A DNA stretch of 64,000 nucleotides from Picochlorum sp. 'celeri' (Eukaryota; Chlorophyta; Trebouxiophyceae), in NCBI GenBank assembly GCA_010909725.1, contig JAACMV010000018.1, forward strand, positions 1,017,001-1,081,000, in the 5' to 3' direction. The notes under the pieces are model-generated. The model was not told where the DNA came from, did no database searches, and saw only the letters and a program-made list of their open reading frames with translations. Positions 22,300-32,678 of this stretch are shown piece by piece. A program made the translations under genes and the position numbers. Every line of letters starts with the position of its first letter. Positions within the stretch are counted from its first letter, which is position 1.

Positions 22300-23966
22300 T
22301 TATTCGATCACGTAGGATTCTGTAACAAGGGACTGCTTCATGCCAAACTTGATCTGATCCCCAGTGATTGCGCCTACGACCTGAGCAATCTTGAGATCAC
22401 ACAAGGTCTTTTGTGCGGAGAATGACACCTGGATGGGGAAGAATGCAGAGGCATCTGCGGCTGGGATGACAAATTCTGCAGATCCAGATGAGTTGTCCTG
22501 GTCCAATAAATCGATTTTCCAAATCCATACGCTCTTTCTGGCATCATACTGGTGGTCACCATCAATCTGGTTCACATGTGGAGGTGCTGCTAATGCTGGC
22601 AATGGCACTACAATCCTCACATCGTGCAAATCAAATGAAGCTGTGCATTCATACTCAATATTGATGTATGACTGTCCTCCAGAGACGGATGGCCAGCAGT
22701 TGACAGTGAGAGGAATGTCGCTCTCATCCATGGACTGGTATCTCCATTTCAACACACCCAATGGAGCCCCGGTCGGGAACGGGCGTGAAGGGTCTTTGAG
22801 ACCCAGCACATGCTCAGATGAATATAAATTTTTATCAATGTTAGGATGCGTCTTAAACTGGTATCCTGGGGCTGGTGCACCATCCAAGAGCACTTTGACA
22901 CACTGATTTTCACCCTCACCATTCACCAACAAGGACATGGATCCAGCAACCTCCATACCCTCCACACCTCCATCTTTATTCAATGCTACACTTAACTTTT
23001 CTTCAATCGTGACAAAAACGGGCTCTTTTGGCATCTCGACTGGAACTGCAGCAGCTGCTGCTCCACCAACAATATCTTCTACCGTCTCCCCTTCAGCCTT
23101 CAGGCTCGCAAGCATGGAGGCACCGCCAGGCTTGCCACCCAACTTCATTCCCTTGCGTCCAATAGATTTTCCAGTGGTTGGCACAGTTGACGCCGCGCTT
23201 TGAATTCCCATGCCTCCATAGGAAGGAGTAGTGTCTGGGCGACCATATGATTGTGGCATACCGCCCATGCCCATGCCATCTCCAGAACTGACCCCTCCTG
23301 TGTATCCCATACCAGGCCTGCCAGATCTTCCAGCATCCAACTTTTGCCTCTCGATCTCCATTGCCTTTTTCTTCATCACATCCTTTGTCTCATTAATCTT
23401 GCTCTGAATAATCATCTTGTGCAATTTCTCCTCATGACTCTCCATTTCAATATTCTGCCTTACTTGCCCGGATGTCACATTTTCTTTGTGCCCTCCAAGT
23501 GTCACCACCTCATCAAACGCAAAAATCAGATCAAAGGCCGCAGCAGCAACGTATTCCTCCTCCAACGGCAGCACAAAATCTGTAACCACCTTGCCAAGCA
23601 GCCTCAGCGTTTCCAAATCTTCCAGAATGTTACTGCTCTTATTCGTCACTAACACCAAGTACATGCTCTCCATTGGCTGATACAAGTATCGAATGCTGTC
23701 CGTCTCCACGTACGTATGCTGCCTATCCGCACTGACAAGCTTGGGAAACGCTGCCAAAAGCCCCTCTATCCTCACCCTGCTCATATCTACGAATTGGCGC
23801 GACATGAGCCCTACACATCACCAGAAAATGGTAAATTTTTCAACAATACCACGAAAGGATCCAAGGAAACGCCGTTCATTGCAGAGTCTCCGCACCAACA
23901 ACACGTCCTCGTCTTCAACGTACCTTTGCCCGATTTGGTGACCACACCGGCCGCCAACACAACCAT
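22300..23966 (-). CDS. ARCN1: Coatomer subunit delta (delta-COP)
   Basis: Part of the COPI F-subcomplex that recruits cargo and Arf1 for Golgi-to-ER transport. Exon 1 (23966-23924) encodes MVVLAAGVVTKSGK. After a 113-bp intron, exon 2 (23810-22300) continues GLMSRQFVDMSRVRIEGLLA. 517 aa, close to the plant protein (about 527). It has an N-terminal longin-like domain with FAFDEVVTLGGHKENVT, a helical linker (DVMKKKAMEIERQK), a Gly/Met-rich spacer, and a C-terminal mu-homology domain (FKTHPNIDKNLY, WPSVSGGQSYINIEYE). The first exon is only 43 bases and was placed by the conserved N-terminus. Confidence 0.94.
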
Positions 23967-24293
23967 ACTGTCTATATATAACAATAGAGGGAACAAAAGC
24001 GAGTCAACCCGACTATCAACGACACGTGTCGCCGAATCAACAACCAAATCGATCAATGGATGTGCCGATCCCCTATCTGCGACCTACTGCGACGCGAGAT
24101 GTACGATTCCAATGCCGTAACTTTAAATAGGTATGATATCGCACCAGAAGCCCAGCGAAACTCTGTATCTGTGGACAACGCTCCGTGGGTCTCGAATTAC
24201 TCTGTCCCCTTCATTCTGAGAGACCCAAACCACTACTGGCATGCATGTGAATGTCATCCCCATGGCTCTTCCACAATTTCTATTCGATTCAAA

Positions 24294-25940
24294 ATGCATG
24301 TAACAATGGGAATCTCTTGTAGGAGATGCATTGGAGTATTGAGACAGACACGGACATGCTCCCACTCACTCCTACAAGGTAGAATTCGACAGCAGCAGGC
24401 ACAACTGCGTGGGTTCCTCGAATTCTACTCCACAATACGCAGAGATGGGAAATTTTCTTTTATAAATAATGGTGAGAAGTCTGTCTTTGGTCATTTTGTG
24501 CCAAAGGCTTTGTCAGAGTCTGAGGGGGACATGCAAGGTACCAGTGGAAGCCTGGTGACAGAGTTCACTCGAGATCTGGGGGTGGATGAGAGGCTAGAGC
24601 CTGGACTGTTGGCGGAGCGGATTGTCGAGCCTACTCCAGTGCAGCGTGCGTCTATTCCTAGAATATTGTCCGGGGGCAATGCTGCTCTCCAGTGCTATAC
24701 TGGAAGTGGGAAGACGTTGGCATATCTGCTTCCTGCACTGACCCGTGCTATCAAGAAATCGGAAGAGGAGTGGTCCAAGGTGACTCGGAAGACTCGTGGG
24801 GAGGCAGGGAAAGTGCATTGCATGATTGTTGTTCCCTCTCGTGAGCTGGCCATGCAGATTGTACGGGTTGCGCATGCCATCCTTCCGCCTCAAGCAAAAC
24901 AGTCTGTTCAGCAGTGTATTGGGGGTGCAAATATCCATCGACAGAGAGATGCGTTGAAATTACAGAAACCAATCATGGTGGTGGGCACCCCTGGTCGGTT
25001 GGCCGAGCTTTCCAGGGATGGTTCGCTTCAGACACATCATTGTGGGATTCTTATTATGGATGAAATAGACCAGTTGTTAGCACCCCAGTTTAGAGAAGAA
25101 ATGGTTCGAATAACAGATCATACAGGTAAAAAGTGTGAGGGTGGTAGGCAGACTGTGGTGGTGTCTGCCACAATGACTGCCCGTGTTTTGGCAATGTGTA
25201 GTCCTTGGTGTCCAAACCCAGAAAAGATATTCATTGATGGTGAAGGGAACACAGTAGAACCTCCAAAGGAAGAGAATGTGGTTCCTCCAAGTGTCTTGGC
25301 AGAGACTGCAAGGGTCCAAGGAGAATTTCCATCACGAGGATGGGGGGATCCTGACGAGGTCTTCCCTGAGGGGATACCCATCACCACGTCAAGCGCGGGA
25401 GGCTATGGTGGTCGTGCTTCAACTCCTTCAATAGCTCCAAATTTATCACACGTATATGTCTCGTCGCCACCTCAACACAAAGTAGATGCATTGAGAAAAT
25501 CTCTTCATGCTGTGGATGCACAGAGAGCCCTGGTATTTATGAATTTCCAGCACAGGCTAAAAGAGACAGAGGCCAAACTCAAAGCAAAAAAGATATCTGC
25601 GGCTTCTCTTCATGGTGAAATGACAAAAACCGAGAGGAAAAATGCATTGAATGCATTCCGGAGGGGAAAGCTTCGAGTGCTTCTTGTGTCTGATGTGGCA
25701 GCACGTGGTCTTGACATTCCAGAATGTGATGCTGTGGTGAATTTAGAACTCCCATCAGATCCATCGCACTATGCGCATAGAGCAGGAAGGACTGGAAGAG
25801 CTGGGAGAGACGGTGTTGTCATATCTCTTGTGACAGATCGTGAAAGGTTTGTCATGAACAAGTTCAGCAGCACGTTGGGCATCACCATTGATCAGGTAGA
25901 GAACAGGTTTGGAACCATGCTTCCGGTTCGAAATGAATGA
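24294..25940 (+). CDS. DEAD-box RNA helicase, probably organellar (DEID variant)
   Basis: An ATP-dependent RNA helicase. The frame opens at 24060, giving 626 aa. I place the start at ATG 24294 (548 aa), because the following sequence MHVTMGISCRRCIGVLRQ is basic and Cys/Arg-rich, like an organellar presequence, and because it leaves 327 bp to the divergent delta-COP gene. The longer start at 24060 is possible. Motifs in order: Q-motif region EPTPVQRASIP, Walker A CYTGSGKT, VPSRELAMQI, GTPGRL, DEID in place of DEAD, SAT, ALVFMNF, VSDVAARGLDIPE and HRAGRTGRAGRDG. It resembles plant organellar RH39/RH47-type helicases in rRNA or intron processing, but the subtype is uncertain. Confidence 0.82.
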   Translation: MHVTMGISCRRCIGVLRQTRTCSHSLLQGRIRQQQAQLRGFLEFYSTIRRDGKFSFINNGEKSVFGHFVPKALSESEGDMQGTSGSLVTEFTRDLGVDERLEPGLLAERIVEPTPVQRASIPRILSGGNAALQCYTGSGKTLAYLLPALTRAIKKSEEEWSKVTRKTRGEAGKVHCMIVVPSRELAMQIVRVAHAILPPQAKQSVQQCIGGANIHRQRDALKLQKPIMVVGTPGRLAELSRDGSLQTHHCGILIMDEIDQLLAPQFREEMVRITDHTGKKCEGGRQTVVVSATMTARVLAMCSPWCPNPEKIFIDGEGNTVEPPKEENVVPPSVLAETARVQGEFPSRGWGDPDEVFPEGIPITTSSAGGYGGRASTPSIAPNLSHVYVSSPPQHKVDALRKSLHAVDAQRALVFMNFQHRLKETEAKLKAKKISAASLHGEMTKTERKNALNAFRRGKLRVLLVSDVAARGLDIPECDAVVNLELPSDPSHYAHRAGRTGRAGRDGVVISLVTDRERFVMNKFSSTLGITIDQVENRFGTMLPVRNE

Positions 25941-25945
25941 TATAT

Positions 25946-25950
25946 TTACA
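25946..25950 (-). terminator. TGTAA poly(A) signal (minus strand)
   Basis: TTACA on the + strand 41 bases past the HSP90 stop and only 6 bases after the convergent helicase stop. Confidence 0.5.
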
Positions 25951-25990
25951 TTATGAAAATCATTATATTCTACTGCGCGCTGCGACGTGT

Positions 25991-28201
25991 TTAATCGACC
26001 TCTTCCATGCGAGATCCCTCGTCGGCATTCTCCTCAAGTTCTGGCAAATCATCAGCATCTCCAAGTCCCAAGTCATCATCGGCTTCATCAATAGAAAGAC
26101 CGAGCTTCACCATACGATAGATTCTGTTGGAGAAGGTGTTTGGATCGTCCAGAGAGAAACCAGATGCCAAAAGAGCTGATTCGTAGAGAAGCTGGACCAA
26201 GTCCTTGACAGTCTTGTCTCCCTTATCAGCATCTGCACGCTTTCTCAGCTCATCCATGATCTGATTCTCGGCATTAATCTCAAGAGTCTTCTTTGCTCCC
26301 ATGTACATGGCCATGGCACTATCACGCAAAGCCTGGGCCTTCATGATTCTCTCCATGTTTGCACTCCATCCGTACTCACCAGTCACAAGGACACAAGGAG
26401 AATCCACGATACGATCACCCACAACGACCTTTTCGACCTTGTCTCCGAGAATATCTTTCATCACACCACAGAGTGGTTCGAACTTGGCCTTTCTTTCTTC
26501 CTTTGCCTTCTTCTCTTCCTCAGTCTCATCAAGCTCCAATCCCTCCTTGGTGACAGACACCAATTTCTTGCCATCATACTCCTTGAGCTGCTGCACGACG
26601 TACTCATCTATTGGGTCAACCATGAAGAGAACCTCAAGTCCCTTGCGCTTCAAACGTTCCAGGAATGGTGAGTTCTCCACAGCCTTGCGTGATTCACCGG
26701 TGATGAAGTAGATGGAGTTCTGTCCCTCCTTCATTCTGGTCACATAATCCTTCAAGCTGGTCATCTCGTCTCCGCTCTTTGTCGAGTGGTATCTCAAGAG
26801 ATCGGCAAGCTTGGCACGGTTCTGAGAGTCTTCGTGAACACCGAGCTTGAGGTTCTTGCTAAAGGCCTCATAGAATTTGTTGTAGTCATCCTTGTTCTCG
26901 GCAAGCTCAGAGAACATCTCAATCACCTTCTTGACAATGTTCTTCTTGATCACCTTCAAAATCTTATTCTGTTGGAGCATCTCACGAGAAATATTCAAAG
27001 GAAGATCCTCAGAGTCCACAACTCCCTTGATGAATCCCATCCATTCTGGGCAGATTTCCTCGCAATTGTCCATAATGAACACCCTTCTAACATACAACTT
27101 GATGTTGTTCTGCTTCTTCTTGGTGTCGAAAATGTCAAATGGAGCACGAGCTGGGCAGAACAGGACTGCCTTGAACTCGAGCTGTCCCTCCACGGCAAAG
27201 TGCTTGTAGGCAATTGGATCCTCCCAATCGTTAGACAAGGCCTTGTAGAAAGCATTGTACTCTTCACGTGGAACCTCATCTGGACTGCGCATCCAAATTG
27301 GCTTTTGCTTGTTCACCAAATCCCACTCGTGGCTTACTTCCTTGATGGTCTTCTTCTTCTTCTCTTCGTCCTTCTCGTCCTTGACCTCTTCAATCTCTCC
27401 CTCCTTGGACTCGTCCTTCTCCTCCTCCTCGTCATCACTCACCTCCTTCTCCACAGTCTTTTCGGTCCACACAGAGATAGGATAAGCAATGAACTCGGAG
27501 TGCTTCTTGATCAAATCCTTGATACGGCGCTCCTCGAGATATTCGAGCTGGTCTTCCTTCAAATGCAAGATCATCTTGGTTCCACGTCCCAAGGACTCTC
27601 CCTCAGTGTCACGGGTGATGGTGAATGATCCTCCAGCCTGAGACTCCCAAATATACTGCTCATCATCGTTATGCTTGGTGATCACAGTCACCTTATCAGC
27701 AACAAGGTATGCAGAGTAGAAACCCACACCGAACTGACCAATCATGGAAATATCAGCTCCGGCGGACAAGGCCTCCATGAATGCCTTGGTTCCAGAGCGG
27801 GCAATAGTTCCCAAGTTGTTCACCAAATCAGCCTTTGTCATACCAATACCAGAGTCGATGATGGTCAACGTTTTGTTGGTCTTGTCTGGTACGATATGGA
27901 TGTACAACTCAGGGTTGGACTCCAAGACTGCCTTGTCAGTCAAAGACTGATACCGAACCTTGTCCAACGCATCACTCGAGTTACTAATCAACTCTCTCAG
28001 GAAAATCTCTTTGTTCGAATAGAACGTGTTGATAATCAGTGACAACAACTGATTAATCTCAGCCTCTGCAACCAGAAACCAGTCCAGTCAGTATAGGTCC
28101 ATACGCAGGCTTCTAGAAGAACAAGACCGCCCACCACGACCCAACACTTAAACACAGGCAAACAACGTACGAAATGCATATGTTTCAGTCTCTCCAGCCA
28201 T
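25991..28201 (-). CDS. HSP90: Cytosolic heat shock protein 90
   Basis: The ATP-dependent chaperone of kinases, receptors and other clients. Exon 1 (28201-28171) encodes [10 protein letters not shown]; after a 105-bp intron, exon 2 (28065-25991) continues [18 protein letters not shown]. 701 aa. The GHKL ATPase N-domain has [35 protein letters not shown] and GVGFYSAY. A charged linker follows ([20 protein letters not shown]), then the middle domain and the C-terminal dimer domain. It ends in MEEVD, the TPR co-chaperone motif that marks the cytosolic form. TTCTAGAA dyads lie in intron 1 and about 250 bp upstream. Confidence 0.97.
28111..28118. promoter_or_regulatory. Candidate heat-shock element in HSP90 intron 1
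   Basis: TTCTAGAA, followed by GAAC, inside the first HSP90 intron about 85 bases after the start codon. Confidence 0.35.
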
Positions 28202-28762
28202 ATTTATCGTAAGTTTCGATCTAGTAGGGACAGAAATGAAGTTCTCTTGACTCGTAGAGTTGGATCACACGTGACGAATCTGCTCGGTCAAATCAAATCA
28301 AACCAATCACAGAGTATCAGCGTTTCTCGTACTCGTACTCGTATATTCGTGATATACAAAGTATTTTATTCTGATTTTTATGCACTACGAGGTGGCAGAG
28401 CCATGATTCTTGTATCATGAGATCTGTCATCGCATGCATGAGAATGCTTCTAGAAGCCTCGAGAGACGAAAGAGGCGCGCAAAATTCTGGGTGGCGCCAC
28501 CCATTCAAATCTCCCAACCGAAATTCTGGATTGTTCCCATGCTCATGGTGACCAGGATACTCACTCTCCATGTTACATGTAATGCACATTCATATGACAA
28601 TGTCTACGACACACCAGGTACATGTACTACAAGGTACTATAGATGACATTCAAGCAACCTCCTCTGGCTGTTGCTTGCATGAAGATTAGGCAAGGATTCA
28701 TTCGTATCCACCCTCCAGACACACATGATGATGATGATGGTGGTGACGACGACAGCGGAATA
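28202..28762. other. HSP90 upstream region
   Basis: 561 bases between the HSP90 start and the end of the next minus-strand gene, which must hold the HSP90 promoter. It includes a GCTTCTAGAAGC palindrome at 28446-28457 and a short GTACTC repeat near 28330. No gene is seen. Confidence 0.5.
28446..28457. promoter_or_regulatory. Candidate heat-shock element upstream of HSP90
   Basis: The perfect 12-bp palindrome GCTTCTAGAAGC contains a TTCnnGAA dyad, with a further GAA nearby (AGAATGC) but at three rather than two bases spacing. It lies about 250 bases upstream of the HSP90 start codon. Confidence 0.5.
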
Positions 28763-29354
28763 TTATATTCCGAAAGACGCTCGCAGCCCCTGAATATATG
28801 CCATCAGAAGGAAGAATGTGAGAAGGGTGCAGACAGCTGGGGACGTCTTTGCCCCTGGCCACTCCTCTGGATTGTATGGAGTATCCCTCACCCTATTGAT
28901 ATTCGTATACAGGATATACCCTGATGAAATGAGTCCAGTAATGCAACCCACTGGCGCAATCCCAGGATCGCTTTTGATTACTATGGCAGACACAACTGTG
29001 GCTCCAATACCAATCAACGTGCTTGTCAGCGTGGGCAGCCCTGGGGTCTCTGGCTTGTCTTCATTCATCTTTCCAGTATATGCTGCCTCTGCACCAGACA
29101 CAATGGCTGCAACATTGTACACATGGGTGAATAAAGATGTTCGGTGAGCGTGGATAAGAGACATTGAAGAACCTACCAAAGGCGATTGCCTGCTGCGCTA
29201 TTGCGTATGACGAAGAAGCATCCAGTCCAGATTTTACCACATGAGTACTTCTACGCTGCTGTGGGGTCGTCGTCGCTCGAGTTGCCCAGGCAGGGTGAGG
29301 TACAGGATCATGCGACCTGCTCAGGATTCCTCTTTGGCAGAATGAAGTTGTCAT
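28763..29354 (-). CDS. Plastid-like small multi-pass membrane protein
   Basis: Exon 1 (29354-29177) and exon 2 (29106-28763), with a 70-bp intron, give 173 aa. Exon 1 is Ser/Thr/Arg rich (RATTTPQQRRSTHVVKSG) and looks like a transit peptide. The splice joins AIAQQAIAF to AIVSGAEAAYTGKMNEDK. The mature part has three to four hydrophobic segments: LTSTLIGIGATVVSAIVI, VGCITGLISSGYILY and VCTLLTFFLLMAYIQGL, separated by a polar loop (INRVRDTPYNPEEWPGAK). I do not recognise the family. Inner-envelope or thylakoid location is an inference. Confidence 0.6.
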
Positions 29355-29801
29355 TGTCGATCTATAGAATAATTAAATTACAATGAATATACAAAGCGAT
29401 CAATGGGTTGGAATGTGTGAACTTTCTGGATCATATCACTCGATCGAGTCAAGGTTGCCTTACATTGAAGGCAGTCCCAAGAACGCGTTCAGGCGCACTA
29501 CAAACCGTACTATGCCGTCGTTGGAGCTGATTGCAGCGTTTTTGACTTTGAAAATGAGTTGTAGAGGCGGCGAGATACGCGCTTAGCGACACTGAAGAGC
29601 ATTCTTCTCCGCATTGAATTCTTCCTGAGTAGAAACAAGGCACCCATGAATGGTCGTCTGATTGTTCGCACCGGCTAGTTTTGGTCCTTTGTATTCGATT
29701 TTGAGAATAATTTGAAATATTTAGAATTATTAAAGAGAGGTACTTCGGGTTCAACGGGATGGCATCCCGAAACGCGTTTGGTCAATCATCATCATCTAGC
29801 A
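29355..29801. other. Intergenic region, nothing recognised
   Basis: 447 bases between two minus-strand genes. It should contain the promoter of the small membrane protein and the 3' UTR of the secreted orphan. AT-rich near 29700-29735; no feature stands out. Confidence 0.4.
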
Positions 29802-31100
29802 TTACACAAGATGGGCATGCCCGATCGATACATCGACAGAGCTCGCTTCTCCTGGGTCGAATGATGCAAGTCGACTCGTTTTCTTGTATTGGAGCGCGGC
29901 AGTGAGAACAAAAGTATCAGCAAGGCTGACTGTTGGTACACGCAGCAGGTGCTCCTGACACCCATCTTCTGTGACATGCTTTTGTGGCTGGGAGAGATGT
30001 TCACCTGTGAGGGACTTTCCATTCAGCTTTATTGACTCCAAGGCAACCTCCAAGGCTTCTCCTGCTGGGACTTGTGCCTGAGATTTGACATTGCACAGCC
30101 TCAGTCCAATAGCATCGAGGGGCATCAAGCTGTCCCTGTGAACTGTTGTCTTGATGATGGCACCGCTTCCGTGCGATGGAGTAGATCCAGGGGTACTTGA
30201 GGCGATCGACAATATGCATGATAGCCCGGGCTTTATTCTATGAGACATGGCACGCATGTGTGCCATTCCTGAGGACTCATCATCGGGTTGCATATTCGTC
30301 ATCGATGAGGAGGACGCATTCTGACTCTCTTCCTGATCATCTAGAGATGATATAGGGCTGCAGTCAATGGTGAAAAAGGATTCCTCCTTCCATGCCATAA
30401 AGGCACGCTGTGATGCATGGTCCATGCTGCACGAGCCACCCTGGCCTGATGATGCCCCATAATAGCCATCCTCATTTCCAAAATTTTGCATCCTGAAGCA
30501 AACCACCTTCTCAAACTGTGTCTTGTCCGGGACAGGAATCCCTAACTGTCGGAATTTCATCAGTCTTGGCGGGTGTGGTGCAGGGCTCTGTGAGTCACTC
30601 TGACGAATCAATTGCCTGAGCACGCTGCTCGTATTGGAATCTTGTCTTGCATTAATGCGATCACGAACATCCCCGTCCCTCAGAATATTTTGAAGGACTC
30701 CGGGAGTATTTCCAGAGAGCATGCCATGCTTGGCTGCATACAGTTGCTCCCGCCTCTCTCTCCTCTTTTCCAAATACTGCATCAGACGAGAACCACCTCC
30801 ACCTGCTTGTTGTTGACCGTGCAATTGCTCCCTCGTTGGCGGCGTGTGTATCACTCGACCGCTGCTCTCTAGATCCAGAGAAGACCATAGGTCAGAAGAC
30901 GACTGTCCATCATCAGACTGAGAAGAGGACAAGATACTGCTTTCTACGTTGACAACAGCCTCGTCCACAATATCCTCTGGAAGCTCATCAAAAACATTCT
31001 TCCACAAGTCCAAATACGAGTTGCGTTGCCCTCGGACGCCGTGTATCCCCGCATGCTGCAGCAGAAGCACACTCGTGAGAAACAAGACAAGCCCCTGCAT
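29802..31100 (-). CDS. Secreted protein of unknown function
   Basis: A single-exon 432-aa frame starting with a clear signal peptide (MQGLVLFLTSVLLLQHAGIH, cleavage probably near GVRGQ). The first third is acidic, then Ser/Gln rich (SSILSSSQSDDGQSSSD), followed by a basic stretch (MQYLEKRRERREQLYAAKHG). The C-terminal 230 residues look more folded, with Cys in VVCFRMQNFG, GGSCSMDHAS, FTIDCSPIS, GLSCILSI, LRLCNVKS and EDGCQEHLLR, which could form disulfides. No transmembrane helix or family motif is recognised. It could be a cell-wall or extracellular protein. Confidence 0.6.
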   Translation of the reverse strand: MQGLVLFLTSVLLLQHAGIHGVRGQRNSYLDLWKNVFDELPEDIVDEAVVNVESSILSSSQSDDGQSSSDLWSSLDLESSGRVIHTPPTREQLHGQQQAGGGGSRLMQYLEKRRERREQLYAAKHGMLSGNTPGVLQNILRDGDVRDRINARQDSNTSSVLRQLIRQSDSQSPAPHPPRLMKFRQLGIPVPDKTQFEKVVCFRMQNFGNEDGYYGASSGQGGSCSMDHASQRAFMAWKEESFFTIDCSPISSLDDQEESQNASSSSMTNMQPDDESSGMAHMRAMSHRIKPGLSCILSIASSTPGSTPSHGSGAIIKTTVHRDSLMPLDAIGLRLCNVKSQAQVPAGEALEVALESIKLNGKSLTGEHLSQPQKHVTEDGCQEHLLRVPTVSLADTFVLTAALQYKKTSRLASFDPGEASSVDVSIGHAHLV

Positions 31101-31425
31101 TCTCTTGCGCTACACACTATGCCATGTGCCTATCTGATCACACGCATATGGTAATTGCAGTCATACACTATGCTAGGTCGTGTGAGGTTTTGATACGGAC
31201 AACTCTAAAGAATGAGTCAACCGTTGACCGTCCTCGAAACATGGCTAGCGAATTAGTCTGTCCAATCTCCAGGACCCTATCTTCGGACATTCCTATTGCA
31301 CCATCAAAGGTACCGTTTGATGGGAGAGCGATAAGAATGCAACTACTACCACACCCGAGCCCAGGCATTCAGCCTCACGACATCTGCCCCCATGACGCAT
31401 TCCGTAATTATTGGAACAATTAATC
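31101..31425. other. Divergent promoter region (secreted orphan / plastid S1)
   Basis: 325 bases between divergent start codons. No gene or distinctive motif is seen. Confidence 0.4.
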
Positions 31426-32636
31426 ATGCAGAGAATTTTGAGCACTCAACGCACAATTGCAGTCTCAGGCGTGCGCCGTGAGTCGGGAGCAGCCCACATG
31501 CGCCACGCCAAGGCCGCACCTCAGAGACTTGTGTGCAGCGTGGCGTCTCTCGAGAATGTGGATGCCCAGATGGACCAAGATGATAGTTTTGATAAAGATG
31601 CAGCATATCGTAGATTTGAAGAACTTCTTGGGGATGCTGATGTGTCGTTCAACCAGGGCGATAAGGTGCGTGGGAGCAGAAGACTCGTGGCTGCTACTTG
31701 GCGCAAGACGAGCATCGAATACGAGCATCCCGTGCATGACAATGTATCAACTAATATTATACAATGTGGTTGAATATGTAGATTACCGGAACAATTTTCC
31801 GTGTCGATAACAAGGGGGCGTTTGTGGACGTGGGAGGAAAAAGCGCTGCCTTCTGCCCAACATCTGAATTGTCCTTGTCTCCAGTGTCCAAGGCATCTGA
31901 TGTCGTGTCCGAGGGAACTGTGCGTGAATTTTATGTCATCAGAGGAGAAGGGTATGGCGACCTCACCGTATCTATCAGGCAGTTGGAGCTTGAGGTTGTG
32001 TGGGAGCGCCTGAAGGAGATGATGGCTGAGGAGACAACCATCACTGCACCAGTAGTTGCTGTGAACAGGGGAGGAGTGTTGGTGGATGTGAATAGTATCA
32101 GGGCTTTCTGTCCAGGAAGTCAGTTGTCTAGGCGTGTGCCAAACTTTGAGCAGCTTATTGGAACAGAGATGGAGTTTAAGATCATAGAGGCTGACCCAGA
32201 GAAGAACAGACTCATGTTGTCCAACAAGCGTGCAGTGACATCAGATGCTGCCGCATCATACAATGTCGGTGATGTTGTCAAGGGAACAGTCATGTCTGTG
32301 AAGCCATATGGTGCATTTATTGATCTCGGAGGTATTTCAGGACTGTTGCACATTTCCCAAATCTCCCATGATAGAGTAATGGATGTGGAAAAGGTGCTTG
32401 CTGTTGGGGATGAGATCAAGGTCATGGTACTCAGCCAAGACCAGAAGCGTGGTCGCGTTGGTCTCTGCACAAAGAAGCTCGAACCAACACCAGGAGACAT
32501 GCTCAGAGACCCTGCCCTTGTGTATGACAAGGCAGAGGAGATGGCTGAATTGTTCAAGAAGAGAGTGGAGGCTGCCGAAGCTGCAGCACTGGAAGGTGAT
32601 GATGCTAGCAGCAATGAAGAGAACCAGGAAGCTTAA
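31426..32636 (+). CDS. rps1: Plastid ribosomal protein S1
   Basis: Binds mRNA on the plastid 30S subunit. Exon 1 (31426-31665) encodes an Arg/Ala/Ser-rich transit peptide (MQRILSTQRTIAVSGVRRES) and the start of the mature protein (YRRFEELLGDADVSFNQGDK). After a 116-bp intron, exon 2 (31782-32636) begins ITGTIFRVDNKGAFVDVG. 364 aa. Three S1 (OB-fold) repeats are visible: FRVDNKGAFVDVGGKSAAF, APVVAVNRGGVLVDVNSIRAF and VMSVKPYGAFIDLGGISGLL (with HISQIS). Three repeats is the plastid/cyanobacterial number. The ATG at 31426 is used because the frame upstream has only a TTG. Confidence 0.92.
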
Positions 32637-32662
32637 TTAATATCATATCCAGTTTGTTAGTG

Positions 32663-32667
32663 TTACA
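32663..32667 (-). terminator. TGTAA poly(A) signal (minus strand)
   Basis: TTACA on the + strand 12 bases past the TFIIS stop. Confidence 0.5.
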
Positions 32668-32678
32668 ATAATAATAAA

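Noticed and set aside
22391..22906. 171-codon + strand frame opposite delta-COP
   Set aside because: Shadow of delta-COP coding sequence; composition is that of a reversed gene.
24060..24293. N-terminal extension of the DEAD-box helicase
   Set aside because: Open and in frame, but shows no conserved pattern and lies close to the divergent delta-COP start; kept as an alternative only.
26786..27628. 280-codon + strand frame opposite HSP90
   Set aside because: Antisense shadow of the highly conserved HSP90 coding region; leucine-rich and without domain features.
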